Below are positions 13,773 to 23,228 of a DNA stretch of 36,958 nt, piece after piece (position 1 is the first letter of the stretch; each line of letters starts with the position of its first letter). Under the pieces are notes generated by a model that saw only the letters and a program-made list of their open reading frames with translations, made no database searches and had not been told where the DNA came from. This DNA is from an uncultured Treponema sp. (GTDB taxonomy: Bacteria > Spirochaetota > Spirochaetia > Treponematales > Treponemataceae), in the NCBI GenBank assembly GCA_946410085.1, contig CAMJZA010000034.1:1-36958 (forward strand), given 5' to 3'. Position numbers and translations under genes: made by a program.

Positions 13773-16724
13773 ATGAGTAGCGCGTTGAACCATATTGAAG
13801 GCGAAAAAATAGTCATCCAGGGGGCGAGGGAGCACAACCTGAAAAACATCAGCGTGGAGTTGCCGCGCAACAAGCTCGTTGTCATCAGCGGCCTTTCCGG
13901 GAGCGGAAAGTCATCCCTTGCGTTTGATACGCTCTTTGCCGAAGGTCAGCGCCGTTACATGGAAAGCCTGTCATCGTATGCCCGGCAGTTCCTCGGGCGG
14001 ATGGACAAGCCGGACGTTGACCTCATCAGCGGCCTTTCTCCCGCAATTTCAATCGAACAGAAAACAACCCACAAGAATCCCCGTTCGACGGTTGCAACCG
14101 TTACCGAAATTTATGATTACTACCGCCTGCTCTTTGCCCGGATTGGCAAGGCCCACTGTCCCAACTGCGGCAGGGAAATCCAGGAGCAGTCGATTGACCA
14201 GATAATCGGCACGATTCTTTCCTGGACCGAAGGAACAAAGCTGACCATCCTTGCCCCGATTATCAGGGGAAAGAAGGGCGAACACGTCAAGCTCCTTGAC
14301 GATGCGGTAAAATCAGGCTTCAGCAGGGCACGGATTGACGGCCTGATGGTCTCGCTCGATGACTCCATTAAGCTCGACAAGCAGAAAAAACACACGATAG
14401 AGATAGTCGTTGACCGGATTGTTCTCAAGGAAGGAATCAGGAACCGTCTTGCCGACTCAATCGAGACGGCGCTGAAAAATGCGAACGGCATCGTCATTGT
14501 GCTCAGACGGGTGAACAAGAGCGATGAAGCCTATAAGACTGTCGTTGCAGCCCTTGACAGCCGGGGAACCCCGTATGATGCCGCCGCAGACTACATTGAA
14601 CAGGAAGTATTCTTTTCGCAGAAAAACGCCTGCCCTGACTGCGGCATTTCAATTCCGGAGCTGCAGCCCCGGCTTTTTTCCTTCAACAACCCCTACGGAG
14701 CCTGTCCTGACTGTACGGGGCTGGGGGAAAAGATGGAATTTGATGAAAAACTGATCATGCCCGACGGTTCGCTTTCGTTCAATGAAGGCGGCCTTGCCCC
14801 CTATAATCCCGAAAGCGCATGGAATGAATCGATGTTCGGGGCTATAGCCGCTGCCGGAGGCTTTGACCTTGACACCCCGCTCAAAAAACTGACGAAAAAA
14901 CAGAAAACATTCCTCTGGAATGGTGATGAAAGCAGGAGCATCCACTGGATTTACCATAAGCAGAGCGGGGAGGGGACAAGCAGCTACAACCGTCCTTGGA
15001 TAGGAATCTATGCCGACCTGCGCCGCCGCTATGTAGAAGCCTGGGGCGACACCATGAAAAGTTCCCTCGAAAAGTACATGTCCCACCGGGAATGTCAGTC
15101 CTGCAAGGGAAAGCGGCTCCGTCCTGAAGCCCTCTGCATCACCGTCGGCGGAAAAAACATCTGGGATTTGACGGAACTTTCCGTCCTGGAGACAATAGAC
15201 TTCTTTGAGAAACTGCAGCTGACGGAAACGGAGCAGCGGATTGCCGCTCAGGTCATGAAGGAAATAAAGAGCCGCCTGCTTTTCCTGAAAAACGTCGGAC
15301 TGGAATACCTGACCCTGGAGCGGTCGGCGGCAACGCTTTCGGGTGGTGAAGCACAGCGGATCCGCCTTTCCACCCAGATTGGCAGCGCCCTCACCGGCGT
15401 CATGTATGTCCTCGATGAGCCTTCAATCGGACTGCACCAGCGGGATAACGAGCGGCTCATCAATTCCCTCCTGTACCTGCGGGATCTCGGCAATACGGTC
15501 ATCGTCGTCGAACATGACGAGCAGACGCTGCGGACCGCAGACTTTCTGGTGGACATCGGTCCCGGCGCCGGAGTCCACGGCGGGCAGGTCATGGCAGCAG
15601 GAAGCCCCGCACAGGTCATGCAGTGCGAGGAAAGCGTCACCGGCCGCTATCTGGCAGGAAAGATAACGATGCCGCTGCGGAAAGAACGGCGGAAGGGAAA
15701 CGGCCGGGAAATCAAGATCAGCGGGGTTACGGAACACAATCTGAAGGGAATTGACGTGACCATCCCGCTCGGCACCTTTACCTGCATAACGGGTGTCTCC
15801 GGCAGCGGCAAGTCGACCCTCCTGAATGACGTACTCTACCCGGCAATCAGCAACAGCCTGATGAAGACGGAGTACAGCGTCGGCGCCTACAAAAAACTGA
15901 CGGGGCTCGAAAACATCGATAAGGTGATAAACATCGATCAGACCCCGATCGGCCGCACCCCCCGGAGCAACCCCGTCACCTACATCGGGGTCTTTGACCG
16001 GATTCGGGAACTCTTTGCCTCCCTGCCGGAAGCAAAGTCCCGCGGCTACAAGAACGGGCGTTTTTCCTTTAATGTCAAGGGCGGCCGCTGCGAAAACTGT
16101 CAGGGCGCAGGAACGATTACGATTGAGATGAACTTCCTGCCGGATGTCTTCATTCAGTGCGATGTCTGCCACGGCAAACGCTTCAACCAGGAGACGCTCG
16201 ACGTGCTCTACAAGGGCAAGTCCATCTCCGACGTGCTGGACATGACCGTCGAAGAAGCCTGTGAGTTTTTTGCAGCGATTCCCCACATAGCCCGCAAGAT
16301 GGAAACGCTCAAGAGCGTCGGCCTCGGCTACATCCAGCTCGGGCAGAATGCACTGACCCTGTCCGGCGGAGAGGCACAGCGGGTCAAGCTTGCTTCGGAA
16401 CTGGCCCGGCCTTCCACGGGAAAAACCCTCTATATCCTCGATGAACCGACAACGGGGCTCCATTTTGTCGACATAAAGCAGCTGATGGAAGTCATTCAGC
16501 GCCTGGTCGACAAGGGGAATACGGTCGTCATGATCGAACACAACATGGACGTCATCTGTCAGGCGGACCATATCATCGATCTGGGGCCCGACGGCGGCGG
16601 GGGAGGCGGCAGCATTGTGGCGACAGGCAGCCCGGAGGAACTTGCTTCCTGCAAGGGAAGCTATACAGGCAGGTACGTCGGCGAAATGCTGGAACGGCTG
16701 AGGAACCAGGAAGGTGAAGCCTAG
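13773..16724 (+). CDS. uvrA: Excinuclease ABC subunit A
   Basis: The damage-recognition ATPase of nucleotide excision repair, which loads UvrB at lesions. The 983 residues include two ABC modules: Walker [10 protein letters not shown] with [11 protein letters not shown] and [10 protein letters not shown] in the first, and [11 protein letters not shown] with [11 protein letters not shown] and [10 protein letters not shown] in the second. Zinc-binding CxxC clusters are visible: CPNCG, CPDCG with CPDC, CQSC, and in the second module CENC with CDVC. It is slightly longer than the usual 940 or so residues, with a charged N-terminal extension and C-terminal tail. It overlaps the lptD-like gene by 11 bases; this uvrA-lptD order is also found in Treponema pallidum. 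Confidence 0.97.
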   Translation: MSSALNHIEGEKIVIQGAREHNLKNISVELPRNKLVVISGLSGSGKSSLAFDTLFAEGQRRYMESLSSYARQFLGRMDKPDVDLISGLSPAISIEQKTTHKNPRSTVATVTEIYDYYRLLFARIGKAHCPNCGREIQEQSIDQIIGTILSWTEGTKLTILAPIIRGKKGEHVKLLDDAVKSGFSRARIDGLMVSLDDSIKLDKQKKHTIEIVVDRIVLKEGIRNRLADSIETALKNANGIVIVLRRVNKSDEAYKTVVAALDSRGTPYDAAADYIEQEVFFSQKNACPDCGISIPELQPRLFSFNNPYGACPDCTGLGEKMEFDEKLIMPDGSLSFNEGGLAPYNPESAWNESMFGAIAAAGGFDLDTPLKKLTKKQKTFLWNGDESRSIHWIYHKQSGEGTSSYNRPWIGIYADLRRRYVEAWGDTMKSSLEKYMSHRECQSCKGKRLRPEALCITVGGKNIWDLTELSVLETIDFFEKLQLTETEQRIAAQVMKEIKSRLLFLKNVGLEYLTLERSAATLSGGEAQRIRLSTQIGSALTGVMYVLDEPSIGLHQRDNERLINSLLYLRDLGNTVIVVEHDEQTLRTADFLVDIGPGAGVHGGQVMAAGSPAQVMQCEESVTGRYLAGKITMPLRKERRKGNGREIKISGVTEHNLKGIDVTIPLGTFTCITGVSGSGKSTLLNDVLYPAISNSLMKTEYSVGAYKKLTGLENIDKVINIDQTPIGRTPRSNPVTYIGVFDRIRELFASLPEAKSRGYKNGRFSFNVKGGRCENCQGAGTITIEMNFLPDVFIQCDVCHGKRFNQETLDVLYKGKSISDVLDMTVEEACEFFAAIPHIARKMETLKSVGLGYIQLGQNALTLSGGEAQRVKLASELARPSTGKTLYILDEPTTGLHFVDIKQLMEVIQRLVDKGNTVVMIEHNMDVICQADHIIDLGPDGGGGGGSIVATGSPEELASCKGSYTGRYVGEMLERLRNQEGEA

Positions 16725-19700
16725 TCGGGTACGCATTCTCTTTTGCATCACGGTTCTCCTCGTGTTCGGGGCCGTCATCCAGCCTGCTGCGCAGGAAGCA
16801 AAGACGACGCTCGTGCGGATAAATTATGCCCGCCATACAGAATATGAAAAACAGGAGGCAAGCGGAAACGAAATCATTGTCCTGACCGGCAATGTCTCCA
16901 TGACCGTCGAAAAGGGAAACACCACCCTCGAAATAGAGGCGGCAACCGTCCGCTATGACCGGAAAACCAGCATGCTGTTCGCACAGGGCGATGTTGTCCT
17001 CACGTCACGGGGGACGGGCAGCAGGCAGGATGCGACGGCACAGTCCGTCCTGCTCAACACGGATACACTCGAAGGCATCCTGGACAACTCCCGCATTGTC
17101 CGCTACGGCGAAAACGATACGTCCATCCCCTCCGGCTCCACACTGGTCGCTTCCTCCAAAATACTCGGAACAGGCCCCGCCGGTACGATGGCGTTCAAGC
17201 ATGCGACGATATCCTTCTGCGATGATGATAATCCCCACTGGAAAATCAGGGCGACAAAGGCATGGATGCTTCCGGGCGGGGAATTTGCATTCCTGAATGC
17301 CCTGCTGTACGTCGGCCCCGTTCCGATCCTCTACCTGCCGGCATTCTACTATCCCAAGGATGAACTCATCTTTAATCCCGTCATCGGCATTGACGCCCGG
17401 CGGGGCTATTTCCTGCAGACCACGACCTACCTCTGGGGCCGGAAACCCCTCTCTGCCTATACGACGGGAACGGAATCCGACGACGATTCCTTTCATTTCG
17501 GCAGGCCTTCCACGCTCAAGGAGCAGGTCCGGGAAGGGGTGATCCTCCATAACCTGGACACCGACTACACCGGAGAAACAAAGGACTATCTGAAGCTGAC
17601 GGGAGACTACTACAGCAGGCTCGGCGGCATGCTGGGACTGGACGGCAACTTTACCCCGAAACCGGACAGTTTCATTCCGTCCGTCAGCGGATTCCTCGAT
17701 TTTGCGTTTTCAAACACGATATTCTACTATCCTGACGAAGACCAGTTCAGCCGCTACGGCATTTCGCTGGAAGGCATGAAGCGCTTTCAGGACTATTCAA
17801 CGTTCCTGGGACACCGGCTGCCCTTCCGCTATGGGGGAGACATAAAAGTCAGCGGAAATAAGCGGGTGAACTACACGCTCTCCCTGCCGATCTATTCCGA
17901 CCCGTACTTTCTTGTCGACTATGGAAGCCGAAACGAATACATGAACTGGATCGAATTCCTGACAAAGAGCAGTTCTGATGAAATAAGCGATGAAATGAAG
18001 GCAACGGACGACGACAGCCGCCTGATTTCAAGCTTCAACTGGGACGCAAAGGTCTTTTATAATTTCCCCGAACTTTCGCAGTTGGACAGCTATTACCTGA
18101 GTTCTGCACGGATAGACCTTGCCAGCAGCGTCCTTTTCAAGAGCTGGAAGCGGACTGATACGGAGTTCATGGAGCAGCCCCTCACCTGGAGGACCTATTC
18201 GCCGGAGCGGAACATATTCTATCCTTCACTCGTTACCCCCATCAAGCTTTCTGCAAGCGCAGAAGGCAGCATCTTCAAGTATCCGGGGGCCGGAACGCAA
18301 GCGGACAATACGCCGGAAGAAAGCGACGGAGCTGCCCTGGGACCGGAAGAAGAAGACGGCAGCAAGCCTGAACGGGTAGAAGAAGAGGAAACTGAAAGTC
18401 CGCAGACAAAGGGACTCTTTTCGCCGGACGACCTTCCGCTCCTGAACGACATTACGCTTCCGGCTCTGGCAGAATTCAAGGGCTGGGAGTACAGTCTTGA
18501 CTACAGCCTGAAGCCGCAGTACGTCAGGCAGGACAGTTACAGTACGTCCATGCTCTTTACGGACAACATCGATTTTGACCGCAAGAAGGTGTTCTCTTCG
18601 TATTACGAACTCGATGTTCCCGTCGAAGTCAAGAATACTGCTTCATACCGGAGTAAGTTCCTCGCCATGACAAACACCCTGACCTTTGATCCCCACTTCC
18701 AGAAGCATCCGGATCTGGCAGGCTACACGGATGAACGTTCAAAAGATTCTGTTCTGAATGCCGACTACGGGGCGAAAAAGTTCGATATAGACGACGGAAC
18801 CATCGTTTCCTTCCGGCCCTTCATGTATGACAGCGTCCTGTACGACACCGGACTTGACTGGACAAGTACCGTTAAGATCCTGCGGACAAAATACGCCGGA
18901 GACGCAAAGCATCCCGACTGGGATTACCTGACCGTTGACGTCACCGACGACAAGAGCGTCGTAGAAAACACGCTGACGGGTTATGTCGCGGCAAAGGAAA
19001 GCGAAAAGACCTCCCAGAAGTTTACGGCCTCGACCTCCCTGTGGCCCCGGGCAGGGGAGCGGGACTTCATGGTTGACCTGACCTTCCCCCATGTTGATTT
19101 TTCCTTTTCAACCGGCGTGGAACGGATTGAGCTGGACGAAGATGATGAAGATGCGGAGGTGGAATTCAAGAACAAGCCGTTCAAGCAGTCAGCGACCGTC
19201 AGCTTCTTCAAGACGCTGAAATTGACCGAATCCCTGAACTTCAACATGGAAGAAAGCCACTATGATTCCATGAAGCTTGCCATGAGCTGGAACGGCTTTC
19301 AGGCTGCCTACACGATGCAATATGCCTACGGCTACGAGTATATTCCCCGGAAGGGCTGGACTGCGGAAAAAGAGAAGGACTTTAAGCCCTACAGCCTGAC
19401 GTTTGCCTATTCGTCACCCCAAAAGAAGTTCCGCTACTGGCGCAAGCGCATCACCTGGGCCCCTTCGCTGCAGACAAGCTTTGTCTACAACATGATAAAA
19501 CCGACGGAAAGCTATTTTACCTTTATCCCCGCAATGACCTTCAGGATAAACCAGTTCCTCTACCTGACCTTCAGTTCAGAATCCAAAAACTCGGTCGTTT
19601 TCCGCTACTTTGAGGATTACACGAAATACGGCGACATCATAAGCGGAGAAAAAAATCCGCTTGCAGACCTTGCCGATTCCTTTGCCTTCGGAGACAAAGA

Positions 19701-19938
19701 CCGGAGGAAGGCATCCGGATTCAAGATCAAGAACTTCAAGATTACCTTTGCCCACAACCTGCACGACTGGACCTTTGCGACCTGCTACATATTCAAGCCG
19801 AAGGTGACGACTGACAAGCATAACAAGTCCGTCTACAGCTACGATCCCTACTTCTCCTTCATCATCAACTGGCGGCCTATGTCAGGACTGCGGACTCAGG
19901 TGGTTGACGACTACGGCGACATACAGCTGAATCCGTAA
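16714..19938 (+). CDS. lptD: LptD/OstA-like outer-membrane assembly barrel
   Basis: A 1074-residue exported protein. A signal peptide (RILFCITVLLVFGAVIQPAAQ) is followed by an OstA-type periplasmic domain (residues about 45-170; GNVSMTVEKGNTTLEIEAATVRYDR region), the conserved link VGPVPILYLPAFYYP, and a long C-terminal barrel. In diderms LptD places LPS in the outer membrane; treponemes are generally regarded as lacking classical LPS, so the cargo is open. An acidic, low-complexity insert lies near residues 530-570 (rich in E, D and P). GTG start at 16714, overlapping uvrA by 11 bases, with an AGGA-type site just upstream; translational coupling is likely. Confidence 0.85.
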   Translation: MKPSRVRILFCITVLLVFGAVIQPAAQEAKTTLVRINYARHTEYEKQEASGNEIIVLTGNVSMTVEKGNTTLEIEAATVRYDRKTSMLFAQGDVVLTSRGTGSRQDATAQSVLLNTDTLEGILDNSRIVRYGENDTSIPSGSTLVASSKILGTGPAGTMAFKHATISFCDDDNPHWKIRATKAWMLPGGEFAFLNALLYVGPVPILYLPAFYYPKDELIFNPVIGIDARRGYFLQTTTYLWGRKPLSAYTTGTESDDDSFHFGRPSTLKEQVREGVILHNLDTDYTGETKDYLKLTGDYYSRLGGMLGLDGNFTPKPDSFIPSVSGFLDFAFSNTIFYYPDEDQFSRYGISLEGMKRFQDYSTFLGHRLPFRYGGDIKVSGNKRVNYTLSLPIYSDPYFLVDYGSRNEYMNWIEFLTKSSSDEISDEMKATDDDSRLISSFNWDAKVFYNFPELSQLDSYYLSSARIDLASSVLFKSWKRTDTEFMEQPLTWRTYSPERNIFYPSLVTPIKLSASAEGSIFKYPGAGTQADNTPEESDGAALGPEEEDGSKPERVEEEETESPQTKGLFSPDDLPLLNDITLPALAEFKGWEYSLDYSLKPQYVRQDSYSTSMLFTDNIDFDRKKVFSSYYELDVPVEVKNTASYRSKFLAMTNTLTFDPHFQKHPDLAGYTDERSKDSVLNADYGAKKFDIDDGTIVSFRPFMYDSVLYDTGLDWTSTVKILRTKYAGDAKHPDWDYLTVDVTDDKSVVENTLTGYVAAKESEKTSQKFTASTSLWPRAGERDFMVDLTFPHVDFSFSTGVERIELDEDDEDAEVEFKNKPFKQSATVSFFKTLKLTESLNFNMEESHYDSMKLAMSWNGFQAAYTMQYAYGYEYIPRKGWTAEKEKDFKPYSLTFAYSSPQKKFRYWRKRITWAPSLQTSFVYNMIKPTESYFTFIPAMTFRINQFLYLTFSSESKNSVVFRYFEDYTKYGDIISGEKNPLADLADSFAFGDKDRRKASGFKIKNFKITFAHNLHDWTFATCYIFKPKVTTDKHNKSVYSYDPYFSFIINWRPMSGLRTQVVDDYGDIQLNP

Positions 19939-19944
19939 TTTTTA

Positions 19945-19973
19945 TTGCATTATCCCATACTTCGCTGTATACT
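19945..19973 (+). promoter_or_regulatory. Predicted promoter of the histone-like gene
   Basis: TTGCAT (19945-19950), a 17-bp spacer and TATACT (19968-19973). Only 7 bases separate the -10 box from the ATG at 19981, again a leaderless arrangement. Confidence 0.7.
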
Positions 19974-19980
19974 TCCAAGT

Positions 19981-20619
19981 ATGGCAACTACGAAAAAGAA
20001 AGCGCCGAAGTCAGCGCAGCCGGTCAGGAAAACAGAAAAAAATGCTTCTGTCGGAAAGACCAGTAAGGAAATTCTGGATAAAGGTCTGGAAGCCTCAAAA
20101 AAGTGGTTTGAAAGTGCAAAGAAGACTATCTCCGAATGGGGAGACGAATCAGTCAAGCAGGTAGAGATTGCAAAGCTGAACTCAAAACTGGAGAAAGGAT
20201 ACAAGGCACTCGGTAAACTGGTCTATGCGAAACTCGCCGGGAAAAAGGGAAGCGCTTCCGTTTCAACTGATGATGAAGAAATCGGTGAGACCGTAAAGCT
20301 GCTTTCCGACATGGCAAAGCAGATAAAGAAGCTGGGTGGCAGTCCTGCATCCTCCGGCAGCAAAACAGGCAGCCGGAAGAAGGCTGACGACACGGAAGTG
20401 AAAGCCCTCCCTGACAAAACAGGCAGCAGGAGCAGGAAATCACCGGCAGCATCGGAAAAAACCGCTGCCAAAACGGCAAAGAAAAGCACGGGAAGGAAAA
20501 CTGCGGCAAAGCCGGCAGCGGCTCAGAAAAGCACCGCAAAAACGGCAGCGAAAAAGCCCGCTGCAAAAAAAACGACCGCAAAAAAGGCGGGCAGCCGCAG
20601 CAGGAAAAGTGAAAGCTGA
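19981..20619 (+). CDS. Small basic protein with a histone-H1-like lysine/alanine tail
   Basis: A 212-residue protein. Residues about 28-85 are helical and charged (ILDKGLEASKKWFES, then SKLEKGYKALGKLVYAKL). The last 80 or so residues are almost only K, A, S, T, P and R, with repeated AAKTAKK, AAKPAA and KPAAKKTTAKK patterns like the C-terminal tail of histone H1 and bacterial H1-like proteins. Such tails bind DNA without sequence preference; here I infer a nucleoid-associated or RNA-binding role, which is not proven. The N-terminal helix could be a coiled-coil interaction part. It is convergent with the helicase gene, whose stop is 17 bases away. Low-complexity lysine tails can mislead homology searches. 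Confidence 0.7.
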   Translation: MATTKKKAPKSAQPVRKTEKNASVGKTSKEILDKGLEASKKWFESAKKTISEWGDESVKQVEIAKLNSKLEKGYKALGKLVYAKLAGKKGSASVSTDDEEIGETVKLLSDMAKQIKKLGGSPASSGSKTGSRKKADDTEVKALPDKTGSRSRKSPAASEKTAAKTAKKSTGRKTAAKPAAAQKSTAKTAAKKPAAKKTTAKKAGSRSRKSES

Positions 20620-20635
20620 GGCCGCCGACTTCATC

Positions 20636-22666
20636 CTACAGCTTGGGTACGCGGGGACGGGAGAGGTTCTTGAGCATGTTCTGCAGCATCTCGTGCGCGT
20701 CCTGCGGCCCCAGTTCCTTACTCGGTTCATGATATTTCACCAGCTGCTGGGGAATTTCGTCAAGGAAACGGCTCGGTTCACACTCAGCGGTGCCTGTCTG
20801 CCGCCGCCTGTTGCGGCATGACGAGATTAACAGCCGGTCCCGTGCCCTCGTTACCGCAACATAAAAGAGCCGCCGCTCTTCCTCCACTGCGGTGTCTCCC
20901 CCTTCTTCGACAGCCCTCGCATGGGGCATAATGCCTTCTTCCGCCCCTGCAATAAAGACAACGGGGAATTCCAGCCCCTTGCTTGCATGAACCGTCATCA
21001 GGTTCACCTTGCCCTTATCTTCTTCACCGTCATCAAGGTCATCGCGGGAGAGGAGGGTAATCCGGTTCAAGTAAGCGTAGAGGCTCGTATCCTCGTGCTC
21101 CGGGTTGTTTTCCCACAGCTCCATGCTCTTTATGAGGCTCTCTATGTTCATGTACTTGAAGCGGGCAGCCTTCTCGCTCTTGGGATTGTCACTGATGAGA
21201 TAGTCATAGTAGTTTATCTCGTCAACCATCGCCTTGACTTTCTTGCTCAGGCCCTTGCCTGACAGCATGTTTTTCCCCGCTTCAATGAGGCTGATAAAGG
21301 ACTCCAGGTTTACCCTGACAGCCTCCGTCAGCTTGCTTTCTTTCTCGGGCGCCTCAAGGACCGCCTTTGCAGCCTCCCAGAGGGAATAGCCCATCCGGTC
21401 TGCAACGACATTGAGTTTTTCGACCGTTGCTCGCCCCAGACCGCGCCGGGGGGTGTTCAGGATACGGAGCAGGTTGATGTCATCGTCATGGTTTGCAATG
21501 ACCCGGAGATATGAGATGATGTCCTTTATCTCCTTGCGTTCAAAAAAACTCGTCCCGCCAGACATGACGTAGGGGATGTTGTTTTCCAGAAATGCCTCTT
21601 CGATGGGCCGGCTCTGGGTATTCGCCCGCATGAGGACACCGAAATCATCGTAGGTACGCTTTTCTTCAACAGAAATGGACAGGATGCTTTCTGCAATGAA
21701 GTCCGCTTCGGCAGCTTCGTTCTCGGGCATAAAGAGTTCTATCGGCTGTCCGTCGCCGTTTCCGCTCCACAACTCCTTATCCTTCCGGTTGGTATTGTGT
21801 TTTATGACGCCGTTTGCCGCTGCAAGTATTGTACCTGTCGAACGGTAGTTTTGCTCAAGTCTTATTTCCTGTACGGCAGGAAAATCCTTTTCGAAATTGA
21901 TGATATTCTGATAATCTGCACCGCGCCATGAGTAGATGCTCTGGTCGTCGTCGCCGACGACTGCGACATTTTTGTCGGCAAGCAGGCGCATCATCTCGTA
22001 CTGCTGGTGGCTCGTGTCCTGGAATTCGTCGACCATAATATAGCGGTAGCGGTCCCGGTAGCGCTGTAGCGTTTCAGGACTTTCGCGAAACAGCTGTATG
22101 GGAAGGACAATGAGGTCGTCGAAGTCTACGGCATTATAGAGCTTAAGCCCTTCCTGATAGGCCTCGTACAGCTCGCGGTAGCCGTCATTTGCACTCTGCC
22201 AGTCCTTGCGGCCCGTCTTGATGTCGCTGAACAGCCCTCCTATCTTGTACAGGTCCAGCGCATCCTCGGTAAAGTCCAGCTCCCGTGCACTCTCCTTGAT
22301 AAGGGCGTTCCGGTCCGTTTCGTCATATATGGAAAAATTCGTCCGCCAGCCGAGTTTGTCAATGTCCTGCCGGAGAATCCTGACGCCGAAGGCATGGAAC
22401 GTACTGATGGTCAGATTCTGCAGCTTGCGCGCCGTCAGCTTCCTGATGCGGTCCGACATCTCCTTTGCAGCCTTATTCGTAAAGGTAAGGGCAAGAATCT
22501 GGCTCTGAGGAATGCCCTTCTCCAGCATGTTCGCAATGCGGTAGGTGATGACCCGCGTCTTACCGCTGCCCGCCCCCGCAATAATCAGGATGGCTCCGTC
22601 CGTCGTCGTGACGGCACGGTACTGCTCGGGATTCAGTTCGTCTTTCAATGTTTCTTCCAGTGACAT
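20636..22666 (-). CDS. pcrA: UvrD/PcrA-type superfamily 1 DNA helicase
   Basis: A 3'-5' DNA helicase expected in repair and replication restart. All SF1A motifs are visible in order: LNPEQYRAVTT (Q motif), AGAGSGKTRVI (Walker A), LTFTNKAAKEM (Ia), VDEFQDTS (Walker B), GDDDQSIYSWRGA (III), LEQNYRST (IV), TVHASKGLEFPVVFI (V) and VAVTRARDRL (VI). The 676-residue length fits PcrA/UvrD/Rep. The start is taken at 22666 (MSLEETLKDEL) because the longer frame up to 22798 runs through the promoter region and is not conserved-looking. The C-terminal region is short and lacks an obvious UvrD-type tail. Confidence 0.93.
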   Translation of the reverse strand: MSLEETLKDELNPEQYRAVTTTDGAILIIAGAGSGKTRVITYRIANMLEKGIPQSQILALTFTNKAAKEMSDRIRKLTARKLQNLTISTFHAFGVRILRQDIDKLGWRTNFSIYDETDRNALIKESARELDFTEDALDLYKIGGLFSDIKTGRKDWQSANDGYRELYEAYQEGLKLYNAVDFDDLIVLPIQLFRESPETLQRYRDRYRYIMVDEFQDTSHQQYEMMRLLADKNVAVVGDDDQSIYSWRGADYQNIINFEKDFPAVQEIRLEQNYRSTGTILAAANGVIKHNTNRKDKELWSGNGDGQPIELFMPENEAAEADFIAESILSISVEEKRTYDDFGVLMRANTQSRPIEEAFLENNIPYVMSGGTSFFERKEIKDIISYLRVIANHDDDINLLRILNTPRRGLGRATVEKLNVVADRMGYSLWEAAKAVLEAPEKESKLTEAVRVNLESFISLIEAGKNMLSGKGLSKKVKAMVDEINYYDYLISDNPKSEKAARFKYMNIESLIKSMELWENNPEHEDTSLYAYLNRITLLSRDDLDDGEEDKGKVNLMTVHASKGLEFPVVFIAGAEEGIMPHARAVEEGGDTAVEEERRLFYVAVTRARDRLLISSCRNRRRQTGTAECEPSRFLDEIPQQLVKYHEPSKELGPQDAHEMLQNMLKNLSRPRVPKL

Positions 22667-22673
22667 GGCATGT

Positions 22674-22702
22674 ATTCTAGCAGAAGCCCGATGGAGGGGC
22701 AA
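22674..22702 (-). promoter_or_regulatory. Predicted pcrA promoter
   Basis: On the minus strand TTGCCC (22702-22697), a 17-bp spacer and TAGAAT (22679-22674). Seven bases separate the -10 box from the ATG at 22666, another leaderless arrangement. Confidence 0.65.
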
Positions 22703-22791
22703 GCTTGCAGCACAGGCAGCGAGCCCTGCAGCCCCCTGTACATGCAAAATATGCCACCCGTAAAAAAAACAGGAAAAAAATGATTTTTTTG

Positions 22792-22820
22792 TTGACAAAC
22801 AATATTATTCTCCGTATATT
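22792..22820 (+). promoter_or_regulatory. Predicted promoter of the padR operon
   Basis: TTGACA (22792-22797), a 17-bp spacer and TATATT (22815-22820), within very AT-rich DNA. Unlike several other genes here, the transcript has a leader of about 50 bases and a strong AGGAGG site. Confidence 0.75.
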
Positions 22821-22856
22821 ATTATCAAGAAGCAATGCTATAGCGAAAATAATATT
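22801..22856. promoter_or_regulatory. Inverted repeat around the padR operon promoter, candidate PadR operator
   Basis: AATATTATT (22801-22809, in the promoter spacer) and its exact inverse AATAATATT (22848-22856, in the leader) flank the predicted start site. Self-repression by the encoded PadR protein at these sites is an inference. The sequence is AT-rich, so chance similarity is possible. Confidence 0.4.
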
Positions 22857-22875
22857 AGACAACAAGGAGGTATGG

Positions 22876-23211
22876 ATGACCTTTGCAACGGGGGCAGCAG
22901 TCCTGGATGCCATCGTCCTTTCCATCGTAGCACAGGACGGAGAAGGGACCTACGGCTACAAGATAACCCAGGACGTACGGAACGTCATTGAGGTTTCCGA
23001 AAGCTCCCTCTATCCCGTGCTGAGACGGCTGCAGGCAGCAGGACTCCTGGAAACCTATGACAAGGAGTTTTCCGGCAGGAACAGGCGCTACTACAAGCTT
23101 ACGGCGCAGGGTGGACGTGCCCTGGAAGGTTACCGGAAGGACTGGGAAGCATACCGGGCAAAGATGGATGCCATTCTGCTTTCCGGCCCCGGTACGATGA
23201 CAGAAAACTGA
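22876..23211 (+). CDS. PadR-family transcriptional regulator
   Basis: A 111-residue winged-helix protein. AVLDAIVLSIVAQDGEGTYGYKITQDV, ESSLYPVLRRLQAAGLLET and the GRNRRYYKLTAQGGRAL wing are hallmark PadR motifs. There is a short C-terminal dimerisation helix. ATG 22876 lies five bases after an AGGAGG site; a second ATG at 22872 is out of frame. It is the first gene of a three-gene operon with a HAAS/DUF4097 protein and a PspC protein, a combination known from envelope-stress loci in many bacteria. PadR regulators usually repress their own operon. Confidence 0.92.
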   Translation: MTFATGAAVLDAIVLSIVAQDGEGTYGYKITQDVRNVIEVSESSLYPVLRRLQAAGLLETYDKEFSGRNRRYYKLTAQGGRALEGYRKDWEAYRAKMDAILLSGPGTMTEN

Positions 23212-23228
23212 AATAAGGAGAAAAAAAT

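Noticed and set aside
15423-16778. 451-residue minus-strand open frame opposite uvrA
   Set aside because: It lies opposite the conserved second ABC module of UvrA; no domain is recognisable.
20380-20619. Lysine-rich tail as a sequencing or low-complexity artefact
   Set aside because: The frame is continuous from a good promoter and start, codons vary between repeats, and the stop is normal, so it is kept as a real gene.
22667-22798. Longer start of the pcrA helicase
   Set aside because: The extension reads through the predicted promoter (22674-22702), and the helicase family starts near MSLEETLKDELNPEQ.
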